Source: Odiellus spinosus (lineage: Eukaryota > Arthropoda > Arachnida > Opiliones > Phalangiidae). Taken from it: 64,000 bases of DNA. The DNA is taken from positions 124,001 to 188,000 of the forward strand of contig CAWUCO010000186.1 in NCBI GenBank assembly GCA_963920705.1. The letters are read 5' to 3'. Shown piece after piece: positions 51,071-62,788 of the stretch. Position 1 is the stretch's first letter; every line of letters starts with the position of its first letter. The notes below the pieces were generated by a model. That model did no database searches. It worked only from the letters and a program-made list of their open reading frames with translations, and was not told where the DNA came from. The translations under genes were made by a program, and so were the position numbers.

Positions 51071-53400
51071 GGATTTATACTTGGGAAATTTTTGGATCTA
51101 TACTTGGGAAATTTTTCGATGTATACTTGGGAAATTTTTCGATCTATTCTTGGGAAATTTTTCGATCTATACTTGGGAAATTTTTCGATCTATACTTGGG
51201 AAATTTTTCGATCTATACTTGGGAAATTTTTCGATCTATACTTGGGAAATTTTTCGATCTATACTTGGGAAATTTTTCGATCTATTCTTGGGAAATTTTT
51301 CGATCTATACTTGGGAAATTTTTAGATCTATACTTGAAAAAAATTTTCGATCTATACTTGGGAAATTTTTCGATCTATACGAGGGAAATTTTTCGATCTA
51401 TACGAGGGAAATTTTTCGATCTATACGAGGGAAATTTTTCGATCTATACGAGGGAAATTTTTCGATCTATACTTGGGAAATTTTTGGATTTATACTTGGG
51501 AAATTTTTGGATCTATACTTGGGAAATTTTTCGATGTATACTTGGGAAATTTTTCGATCTATTCTTGGGAAATTTTTCGATCTATACTTGGGAAATTTTT
51601 CGATCTATACTTGGGAAATTTTTCGATCTATACTTGGGAAATTTTTCGATCTATACTTGGGAAATTTTTCGATCTATACTTGGGAAATTTTTCGATCTAT
51701 TCTTGGGAAATTTTTCGATCTATACTTGGGAAATTTTTAGATCTATACTTGAAAAAAATTTTCGATCTATACTTGGGAAATTTTTCGATCTATACGAGGG
51801 AAATTTTTCGATCTATACGAGGGAAATTTTTCGATCTATACGAGGGAAATTTTTCGATCTATACTTGGGAAATTTTTCGATCTATACTTGGGAAATTTTT
51901 GGATTTATACTTGGGAAATTTTTGGATCTATACTTGGGAAATTTTTCGATGTATACTTGGGAAATTTTTCGATCTATTCTTGGGAAATTTTTCGATCTAT
52001 ACTTGGGAAATTTTTCGATCTATACTTATGAAATTTTTCGATCTTTACCTGGAAAATTTTTGCATCTATACTACGGAAATTTTTGGATCTATACTTGGGA
52101 AATTTTTCGATCTATACTTGGGAAATTTTTGGATCTATACTTGGGAAATTTTTCGATCTATACTTGGGAAATTTTTCGATCTATACTTGGGAAGTTTTTC
52201 GATCTATACTTGGAAAATCTTTCGATCTATACTTGGGAAATTTTTGGATCTATACTTGGTAAATTTTTGGATTTATACTTGGGAAATTTTTGGATCTATA
52301 CTTGCGAAATTTTTCGATGTATACTTGGGAAATTTTTCGATCTATTCTTGGGAAATTTTTCGATCTATACTTGGGAAATTTTTCGATTAATACTTGGGAA
52401 ATTTTTCGATCTATACTTGGGAAATTTTTCGATCTATACTTGGGAAATTTTTCGATCTATACTTGGATTATCTTTCGATCTATACTTGGGAAATTTTTGG
52501 ATCTATACTTGGGAAATTTTTGGATCTATACTTGGGGGAAATTTTTCGATCTATACTTGGGGGAAATTTTTCCTTCTATACTTTGGTAATTTTTCTATCT
52601 ATACTTGGGAAATTTTTGGATCTATACTAGGGAAATTTCTTGATCTATACTTGAGAAATTTTTGGATCTATACTTGGGAAAATTTTTGGATCTATACTTG
52701 GGAAATTTTTCGATCTATTCTTGGGAAATTTTTGGATCTATACTTGGGAAATTTTTAGATCTATACTTGGGAAATATTTTTCGATCTATACTTGGGAAAT
52801 TTTTCGATCTATACTTGGGAAATTTTTCGATCTATACTTGGGTAATTTTTCGATCTATACTTGGGAAATTTTTGGATTTATACTTGGGAAATTTTTGGAT
52901 CTATACTTGGGAAATTTTTCGATCTATACTTGGTTGAAATTTTTCGATCTATTCTTAGGTAATTTTTCGATCTATACTTGGGAAATTTTTGGATCTATAC
53001 TTGGGAAATTTTTCGATCTATACTTGGGAAATTTTTCGATCTATACTTGGAAATTTTTGGATCTATACTTGGGAATTTTTTGGATCTATACTTGAGAAAT
53101 TTTTCGATCTATACTTGGGAAATTTTTCGATCTATACTTGGGAAATTTTTCGATCTATACTTGGGAAATTTTTCGATCTATTCTTGGGAAATTTTTCGAT
53201 CTATTCTTGGGAAATTTTTCGATCTATACTTGGGAAATTTTTCGATCTATACTTGGGAAATTTTTAGATCTATACTTGAAAAAAATTTTAAATCTATACT
53301 TGGGAAATTTTTCGATCTTTACGAGGAAATTTTTCGATCTATACTTGGGAAATTTTTCGATCTATACTTGGGAAATTTTTCGATCTATACTTGGGAAATT
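51071..53400 (+). repeat. 3,072-bp-spaced repeat, copy 2
   Basis: Two further ~415-bp units start at 51,071 and 51,486 (next ggattta at 51,901) and again hold four, then three cgaggg monomers. From about 51,287 the block matches 48,215-50,325, including the cttgcgaaa, cgattaatac and cttggattatc rarities. Equality ends near 53,393, where ggatttattc replaces cgatc. Confidence 0.88.
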
Positions 53401-54000
53401 TTTGGATTTATTCTTGGGAAATTTTTGGATCTATACTTGGGAAATTTTTCGATGTATACTTGGGAAATTTTTCGATCTATACTTGTGAAATTTTTAGATC
53501 TATACTTGGGAAATTTTTGGATCTATACTTGGGAAATTTTTGGATCTATACTTGGGAAATTTTTGGATCTATACTTGGGAAATTTTTGGATCTATACTTG
53601 GGAAATTTTTGGATCTATATCTGGAAAATTTTTGGATCTATACTTGGGAAATTTTTGTATCTATACTTGGGTAATTTTTCGATCTATACTTGGGAAATTT
53701 TTGGATCTATACTTGGGAAATTTTTCGATCTATACTTGGGAAATTTTCGATCTATACTTGGGAAATTTTTCGATCTTTTCTTTCGAAATTTTTCGATCTA
53801 TTCTTGGGAAATTTTTCGATCTATACTTGGGAAATTTTTCGATCTATACTTGGGAAATTTTTAGATCTATACTTGAAAAAAATTTTCGATCTATACTTGG
53901 GAAATTTTTCGATCTATACGAGGGAAATTTTTCGATCTATACGAGGGAAATTTTTCGATCTATACGAGGGAAATTTTTCGATCTATACTTGGGAAATTTT
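53401..54000 (+). repeat. Block resembling 36.6-37.2 kb
   Basis: Order ggatttattc, ggatc, cgatgta, cttgtgaaa, agatc, a run of ggatc, atatctggaaaa, gtatc, gggtaa, ctttttc, cgaggg parallels 36,640-37,200 and 38,160-38,710. A private cttttctttcgaaa variant lies near 53,777 and a short unit with gggaaattttcg near 53,747. Confidence 0.77.
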
Positions 54001-54894
54001 TTGATCTATACTTGGGAAATTTTTGGATTTATACTTGGGAAATTTTTGGATCTATACTTGGGAAATTTTTCGATGTATACTTGGGAAATTTTTCGATCTA
54101 TTCTTGGGAAATTTTTCGATCTATACTTGGGAAATTTTTCGATCTATACTTGGGAAATTTTTCGATCTATACTTGGGAAATTTTTCGATCTATACTTGGG
54201 AAATTTTTCGATCTATACTTATGAAATTTTTCGATCTTTACCTGGAAAATTTTTGCATCTATACTACGGAAATTTTTGGATCTATACTTGGGAAATTTTT
54301 CGATCTATACTTGGGAAATTTTTGGATCTATACTTGGGAAATTTTTCGATCTATACTTGGGAAATTTTTCGATCTATACTTGGGAAATTTTTCGATCTAT
54401 ACTTGGAAAATCTTTCGATCTATACTTGGGAAATTTTTGGATCTATACTTGGGAAATTTTTGGATCTATACTTGGGAAATTTTTCGATCTATACTTGGGG
54501 GAAATTTTTCGATCTATACTTGGGGGAAATTTTTCCTTCTATACTTGGGTAATTTTTCTATCTATACTTGGGAAATTTTAGGATCTATACTAGGGAAATT
54601 TCTTGATCTATACTTGGGAAAATTTTTGGATCTATACTTGGGAAATTTTTCGATCTATTCTTGGGAAATTTTTGGATCTATACTTGGGAAATTTTTAGAT
54701 CTATACTTGGGAAATATTTTTCGATCTATACTTGGAAAATTTTTCGATCTATACTTGGGAAATTTTTCGATCTATACTTGGGTAATTTTTCGATCTATAC
54801 TTGGGAAATTTTTGGATTTATACTTGGGAAATTTTTGGATCTATACTTGGGAAATTTTTCGATCTATACTTGGTTGAAATTTTTCGATCTATTC
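54001..54894 (+). repeat. A-type segment, distant copy
   Basis: Cassettes T (54,255) and G (54,535), then agatc, aaatattttt, gggtaa, ggattta and ggttgaaa, follow about 1,500-2,365 at an offset of 52,530. It ends at the only TTAATTAA site outside 3.5-19.1 kb (54,895-54,902). Confidence 0.82.
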
Positions 54895-56444
54895 TTAATT
54901 AATTTTTCGATCTATACTTGGGAAATTTTTGGATCTATACTTGGGAAATTTTTCGATCTATACTTGGGAAATTTTTCGATCTATACTTGGAAATTTTTGG
55001 ATCTATACTTGGGAAATTTTTGGATCTATACTTGGGAAATTTTTCGATCTATACTTGGGAAATTTTTAGATCTATACTTGAAAAAAATTTTCCATCTATA
55101 CTTGGGAAATTTTTCGATCTTTACGAGGGAAATTTTTCGATCTATACTTGGGAAATTTTTCGATCTATACTTGGGAAATTTTTCGATCTATACTTGGGAA
55201 ATTTTTCGATCTATACTTGGGAAATTTTTGGATTTATTCTTCGGAAATTTTTGGATCTATACTTGGGAAATTTTTCGATGTATACTTGGGAAATTTTTCG
55301 ATCTATACTTGTGAAATTTTTAGATCTATACTTGGGAAATTTTTTTATCTATACTTGGGAAATTTTTGGATCTATACTTGGGAAATTTTTGGATCTATAC
55401 TTGGGAAATTTTTGGATCTATACTTGGGAAATTTTTGGATCTATATCTGGAAAATTTTTGGATCTATACTTGGGAAATTTTTGTATCTATACTTGGGAAA
55501 TTTTTCGATCTATACTTGGGAAATTTTTCGATCTATACTTGGGAAATTTTTCGATCTTTTCTTGGGAAATTTTTCGATCTATTCTTGGGAAATTTTTGGA
55601 TCTATACTTGGGAAATTTTTCGATCTATACTTGGGAAATTTTTAGATCTATACTTGAAAAAAATTTTCGATCTATACTTGGGAAATTTTTCGATCTATAC
55701 GAGGGAAATTTTTCGATCTATACGAGGGAAATTTTTCGATCTATACGAGGGAAATTTTTCGATCTATACTTGGGAAATTTTTCGATCTATACTTGGGAAA
55801 TTTTTGGATTTATACTTGGGAAATTTTTCGATCTATACTTGGGAAATTTTTAGATCTATACTTGAAAAAAATTTTCGATCTATACTTCGGAAATTTTTCG
55901 ATCTATACTTCGGAAATTTTTCGATCTATACGAGGGAAATTTTTCGATCTATACGAGGGAAATTTTTCGATCTATACTTGGGAAATTTTTCGATCTATAC
56001 TTGGGAAATTTTTGGATTTATACTTGGGAAATTTTTGGATCTATACTTGGGAAATTTTTCGATGTATACTTGGGAAATTTTTCGATCTATTCTTGGGAAA
56101 TTTTTCGATCTATACTTGGGAAATTTTTCGATCTATACTTGGGAAATTTTTCGATCTATACTTGGGAAATTTTTCGATCTATACTTGGGAAATTTTTCGA
56201 TCTATACTTATGAAATTTTTCGATCTTTACCTGGAAAATTTTTGCATCTATACTACGGAAATTTTTGGATCTATACTTGGGAAATTTTTCGATCTATACT
56301 TGGGAAATTTTTGGATCTATACTTGGGAAATTTTTCGATCTATACTTGGGAAATTTTTCGATCTATACTTGGGAAATTTTTCGATCTATACTTGGAAAAT
56401 CTTTCGATCTATACTTGGGAAATTTTTGAATCTATACTTGGGAA
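54895..56444 (+). repeat. Mosaic of A-type start and 36-38 kb type monomers
   Basis: Short 21-bp unit near 54,981, ccatctatac with ctttacgaggg, ggatttattcttcgg, cgatgta, cttgtgaaa, a run of ggatc, atatctggaaaa, ctttttc, cgaggg. It then has cttcgg with cgaggg near 55,880-55,960 and cassette T at 56,244. Parallels are 750-1,690 and 10,730-11,600. Confidence 0.75.
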
Positions 56445-57185
56445 ATTTTTGGATCTATACTTGGGAAATTTTTCGATCTATACTTGGGGGAAATTTTTCG
56501 ATCTATACTTGGGGGAAATTTTTCCTTCTATACTTGGGTAATTTTTCTATCTATACTTGGGAAATTTTAGGATCTATACTAGGGAAATTTCTTGATCTAT
56601 ACTTGGGAAAATTTTTGGATCTATACTTGGGAAATTTTTCGATCTATTCTTGGGAAATTTTTGGATCTATACTTGGGAAATTTTCGATCTATACTTGGGA
56701 AATTTTTGGATCTATACTTGGGAAATTTTTCGATCTATACTTGGGAAATTTTTCGATCTATACTTGGGAAATTTTTGGATTTATTCTTGGGAAATTTTTG
56801 GATCTATACTTGGGAAATTTTTCGATGTATACTTGGGAAATTTTTCGATCTATACTTGTGAAATTTTTAGATCTATACTTGGGAAATTTTTGGATCTATA
56901 CTTGGGAAATTTTTGGATCTATACTTGGGAAATTTTTGGATCTATACTTGGGAAATTTTTGGATCTATACTTGGGAAATTTTTGGATCTATACTTGGGAA
57001 ATTTTTGTATCTATACTTGGGTAATTTTTCGATCTATACTTGGGAAATTTTTGGATCTATACTTGGGAAATTTTTCGATCTATACTTGGGAAATTTTTCG
57101 ATCTATACTTGGGAAATTTTTCGATCTTTTCTTGGGAAATTTTTCGATCTATTCTTGGGAAATTTTTGGATCTATACTTGGGAAA
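56445..57185 (+). repeat. 740/741-bp tandem repeat, copy 1
   Basis: Cassette G (56,524) followed by ggatttattc, cgatgta, cttgtgaaa and a run of seven ggatc units recurs 740 bp later. After a one-base deletion here (gggaaattttcg near 56,690) the offset is 741. Confidence 0.85.
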
Positions 57186-59337
57186 TTTTTGGATCTATAC
57201 TTGGGAAATTTTTCGATCTATACTTGGGGGAAATTTTTCGATCTATACTTGGGGGAAATTTTTCCTTCTATACTTGGGTAATTTTTCTATCTATACTTGG
57301 GAAATTTTAGGATCTATACTAGGGAAATTTCTTGATCTATACTTGGGAAAATTTTTGGATCTATACTTGGGAAATTTTTCGATCTATTCTTGGGAAATTT
57401 TTGGATCTATACTTGGGAAATTTTTCGATCTATACTTGGGAAATTTTTGGATCTATACTTGGGAAATTTTTCGATCTATACTTGGGAAATTTTTCGATCT
57501 ATACTTGGGAAATTTTTGGATTTATTCTTGGGAAATTTTTGGATCTATACTTGGGAAATTTTTCGATGTATACTTGGGAAATTTTTCGATCTATACTTGT
57601 GAAATTTTTAGATCTATACTTGGGAAATTTTTGGATCTATACTTGGGAAATTTTTGGATCTATACTTGGGAAATTTTTGGATCTATACTTGGGAAATTTT
57701 TGGATCTATACTTGGGAAATTTTTGGATCTATACTTGGGAAATTTTTGTATCTATACTTGGGTAATTTTTCGATCTATACTTGGGAAATTTTTGGATCTA
57801 TACTTGGGAAATTTTTCGATCTATACTTGGGAAATTTTTCGATCTATACTTGGGAAATTTTTCGATCTTTTCTTGGGAAATTTTTCGATCTATTCTTGGG
57901 AAATTTTTGGATCTATACTTGGGAAATTTTTCGATCTATACTTGGGAAATTTTTAGATCTATACTTGAAAAAAATTTTCGATCTATACTTGGGAAATTTT
58001 TCGATCTATACGAGGGAAATTTTTCGATCTATACGAGGGAAATTTTTCGATCTATACGAGGGAAATTTTTCGATCTATACTTGGGAAATTTTTCGATCTA
58101 TACTTGGGAAATTTTTGGATTTATACTTGGGAAATTTTTGGATCTATACTTGGGAAATTTTTCGATGTATACTTGGGAAATTTTTCGATCTATTCTTGGG
58201 AAATTTTTCGATCTATACTTGGGAAATTTTTCGATCTATACTTGGGAAATTTTTCGATCTATACTTGGGAAATTTTTCGATCTATACTTATGAAATTTTT
58301 CGATCTTTACCTGGAAAATTTTTGCATCTATACTACGGAAATATTTGGATCTATACTTGGGAAATTTTTCGATCTATACTTGGGAAATTTTTGGATCTAT
58401 ATTTGGGAAATTATCGATCTATACTTGGGAAATTTTTAGATCTATACTTGAAAAAAATTTTCGATCTATACTTGGGAAATTTTTCGATCTTTACGAGGGA
58501 AATTTTTCGATCTATACTTGGGAAATTTTTCGATCTATACTTGGGAAATTTTTCGATCTATACTTGGGAAATTTTTGGATTTATACTTGGGAAATTTTTG
58601 GATCTATACTTGGGAAATTTTTCGATGTATACTTGGGAAATTTTTCGATCTATACTTGTGAAATTTTTAGATCTATACTTGGGAAATTTTTGGATCTATA
58701 CTTGGGAAATTTTTGGATCTATACTTGGGAAATTTTTGGATCTATACTTGTGAAATTTTTGGATCTATACTTGGGAAATTTTTGGATCTATATCTGGAAA
58801 ATTTTTGGATCTATACTTGGGAAATTTTTGGATCTATACTTGGGTAATTTTTCGATCTATTCTTGGGAAATTTTTCGATCTATACTTGGGAAATTTTTAG
58901 ATCTATACTTGAAAAAAATTTTCGATCTATACTTGGGAAATTTTTCGATCTTTACGAGGGAAATTTTTCGATCTATACTTGGGAAATTTTTCGATCTATA
59001 CTTGGGAAATTTTTCGATCTATACTTGGGAAATTTTTGGATTTATACTTGGGAAATTTTTCGATGTATACTTGGGAAATTTTTCGATCTATACTTGTGAA
59101 ATTTTTAGATCTATACTTGGGAAATTTTTGGATCTATACTTGGGAAATTTTTGGATCTATACTTGGGAAATTTTTGGATCTATACTTGTGAAATTTTTGG
59201 ATCTATACTTGGGAAATTTTTGGATCTATATCTGGAAAATTTTTGGATCTATACTTGGGTAATTTTTCGATCTATACTTCGGAAATTTTTGGATTTTTAC
59301 TTGGGAAATTTTTGGATCTATACTTGGGAAATTTTTC
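57055..59337 (+). repeat. 3,451-bp-spaced repeat, copy 1
   Basis: Order recurs at 60,506-62,788 (150 monomers plus 1). Shared markers are ggaaatatttgg near 58,340, the short gggaaattatcgatc unit near 58,408, and ggatttttac near 59,291. Differences noticed: t at 58,402 (c at 61,853), t at 58,112 (a at 61,563) and t at 59,160 (a at 62,611). Confidence 0.88.
57186..57931 (+). repeat. 740/741-bp tandem repeat, copy 2
   Basis: Cassette G at 57,264 and the same downstream order as 56,524 onward. It is also the left part of the 3,451-bp unit. Confidence 0.85.
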
Positions 59338-60505
59338 GATCTATACTTGGTTGAAATTTTTCGATCTATACTTGGGTAATTTTTCGATCTATACTTGGGA
59401 AATTTTTCGATCTATACTTGGGAAATTTTTCGATCTATACTTGGGAAATTTTTCGATCTATACTTGGGAAATTTTTCGATCTATACTTGGGAAATTTTTA
59501 GATCTATACTTGAAAAAAATTTTTCGATCTATACTTGGGAAATTTTTCGATCTATACTTGGGAAATTTTTCGATCTATACTTGGGAAATTTTTCGATGTA
59601 TACTTGGGAAATTTTTGGATCTATATCTGGAAAATTTTTCGATCTAATCTTGGGAAATTTTTCGATCTATTCTTGGGAAATTTTTCGATCTATACTTGGG
59701 AAATTTTTAGATCTATACTTGAAAAAAATTTTCGATCTATACTTGGGAAATTTTTCGATCTATACTTGGGAAATTTTTCGATCTATACTTGGGAAATTTT
59801 TCGATCTATACTTGGGAAATTTTTCGATCTTTTCTTGGGAAATTTTTCGATCTATTCTTGGGAAATTTTTGGATCTATACTTGGGAAATTTTTGGATCTA
59901 TACTTGGGAAATTTTTCGATCTATACTTGGGGGAAATTTTTCGATCTATACTTGGGGGAAATTTTTCCTTCTATACTTGGGTAATTTTTCGATCTATACT
60001 TGGGAAATTTTTCGATCTATACTTGGGAAATTTTTCGATCTATACTTGGGAAATTTTTCGATCTATACTTGGGAAATTTTTCGATCTATACTTGGGGGAA
60101 ATTTTTCGATCTATACTTGGGGGAAATTTTTCTATCTATAACTTGGGTAATTTTTCTATCTATACTTGGGAAATTTTTCGATCTATTCTTGGGAAATTTT
60201 TCGATCTATTCTTGGGAAATTTTTCGATCTATACTTGGGAAATTTTTAGATCTATACTTGAAAAAAATTTTTCGATCTATACTTGGGAAATTTTTCGATC
60301 TATACTTGGGAAATTTTTCGATCTATACTTGGGAAATTTTTCGATGTATACTTGGGAAATTTTTGGATCTATATCTGGAAAATTTTTCGATCTATTCTTG
60401 GGAAATTTTTCGATCTATTCTTGGGAAATTTTTCGATCTATACTTGGGAAATTTTTAGATCTATACTTGAAAAAAATTTTCGATCTATACTTGGGAAATT
60501 TTTCG
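59338..60505 (+). repeat. Spacer block with 748-bp internal repeat
   Basis: 59,475-59,988 recurs at 60,223-60,736. Markers are a 25-bp gaaaaaaatttttcg unit, cgatgta, and atatctggaaaa followed by ctattc; the first copy has cgatctaatc near 59,641. A ctataacttgggtaa monomer (one A inserted) lies near 60,135. Only satellite units are present. Confidence 0.82.
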
Positions 60506-62788
60506 ATCTATACTTGGGAAATTTTTCGATCTATACTTGGGAAATTTTTCGATCTATACTTGGGAAATTTTTCGATCTTTTCTTGGGAAATTTTTCGATC
60601 TATTCTTGGGAAATTTTTGGATCTATACTTGGGAAATTTTTGGATCTATACTTGGGAAATTTTTCGATCTATACTTGGGGGAAATTTTTCGATCTATACT
60701 TGGGGGAAATTTTTCCTTCTATACTTGGGTAATTTTTCTATCTATACTTGGGAAATTTTAGGATCTATACTAGGGAAATTTCTTGATCTATACTTGGGAA
60801 AATTTTTGGATCTATACTTGGGAAATTTTTCGATCTATTCTTGGGAAATTTTTGGATCTATACTTGGGAAATTTTTCGATCTATACTTGGGAAATTTTTG
60901 GATCTATACTTGGGAAATTTTTCGATCTATACTTGGGAAATTTTTCGATCTATACTTGGGAAATTTTTGGATTTATTCTTGGGAAATTTTTGGATCTATA
61001 CTTGGGAAATTTTTCGATGTATACTTGGGAAATTTTTCGATCTATACTTGTGAAATTTTTAGATCTATACTTGGGAAATTTTTGGATCTATACTTGGGAA
61101 ATTTTTGGATCTATACTTGGGAAATTTTTGGATCTATACTTGGGAAATTTTTGGATCTATACTTGGGAAATTTTTGGATCTATACTTGGGAAATTTTTGT
61201 ATCTATACTTGGGTAATTTTTCGATCTATACTTGGGAAATTTTTGGATCTATACTTGGGAAATTTTTCGATCTATACTTGGGAAATTTTTCGATCTATAC
61301 TTGGGAAATTTTTCGATCTTTTCTTGGGAAATTTTTCGATCTATTCTTGGGAAATTTTTGGATCTATACTTGGGAAATTTTTCGATCTATACTTGGGAAA
61401 TTTTTAGATCTATACTTGAAAAAAATTTTCGATCTATACTTGGGAAATTTTTCGATCTATACGAGGGAAATTTTTCGATCTATACGAGGGAAATTTTTCG
61501 ATCTATACGAGGGAAATTTTTCGATCTATACTTGGGAAATTTTTCGATCTATACTTGGGAAAATTTTGGATTTATACTTGGGAAATTTTTGGATCTATAC
61601 TTGGGAAATTTTTCGATGTATACTTGGGAAATTTTTCGATCTATTCTTGGGAAATTTTTCGATCTATACTTGGGAAATTTTTCGATCTATACTTGGGAAA
61701 TTTTTCGATCTATACTTGGGAAATTTTTCGATCTATACTTATGAAATTTTTCGATCTTTACCTGGAAAATTTTTGCATCTATACTACGGAAATATTTGGA
61801 TCTATACTTGGGAAATTTTTCGATCTATACTTGGGAAATTTTTGGATCTATACTTGGGAAATTATCGATCTATACTTGGGAAATTTTTAGATCTATACTT
61901 GAAAAAAATTTTCGATCTATACTTGGGAAATTTTTCGATCTTTACGAGGGAAATTTTTCGATCTATACTTGGGAAATTTTTCGATCTATACTTGGGAAAT
62001 TTTTCGATCTATACTTGGGAAATTTTTGGATTTATACTTGGGAAATTTTTGGATCTATACTTGGGAAATTTTTCGATGTATACTTGGGAAATTTTTCGAT
62101 CTATACTTGTGAAATTTTTAGATCTATACTTGGGAAATTTTTGGATCTATACTTGGGAAATTTTTGGATCTATACTTGGGAAATTTTTGGATCTATACTT
62201 GTGAAATTTTTGGATCTATACTTGGGAAATTTTTGGATCTATATCTGGAAAATTTTTGGATCTATACTTGGGAAATTTTTGGATCTATACTTGGGTAATT
62301 TTTCGATCTATTCTTGGGAAATTTTTCGATCTATACTTGGGAAATTTTTAGATCTATACTTGAAAAAAATTTTCGATCTATACTTGGGAAATTTTTCGAT
62401 CTTTACGAGGGAAATTTTTCGATCTATACTTGGGAAATTTTTCGATCTATACTTGGGAAATTTTTCGATCTATACTTGGGAAATTTTTGGATTTATACTT
62501 GGGAAATTTTTCGATGTATACTTGGGAAATTTTTCGATCTATACTTGTGAAATTTTTAGATCTATACTTGGGAAATTTTTGGATCTATACTTGGGAAATT
62601 TTTGGATCTAAACTTGGGAAATTTTTGGATCTATACTTGTGAAATTTTTGGATCTATACTTGGGAAATTTTTGGATCTATATCTGGAAAATTTTTGGATC
62701 TATACTTGGGTAATTTTTCGATCTATACTTCGGAAATTTTTGGATTTTTACTTGGGAAATTTTTGGATCTATACTTGGGAAATTTTTG
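60506..62788 (+). repeat. 3,451-bp-spaced repeat, copy 2
   Basis: Follows 57,055-59,337 with few substitutions, including cassette G at 60,715 and cassette T at 61,775. Near 62,788 the ggatttttac unit is followed by an extra ggatc/ggatttttac pair instead of passing straight to ggttgaaa. Confidence 0.88.

Noticed and set aside
51058-52758. 566-codon open frame, near copy of part of the 45-49.7 kb frames
   Set aside because: The similarity comes from a satellite duplication (3,072 bp), not from conservation of a protein.
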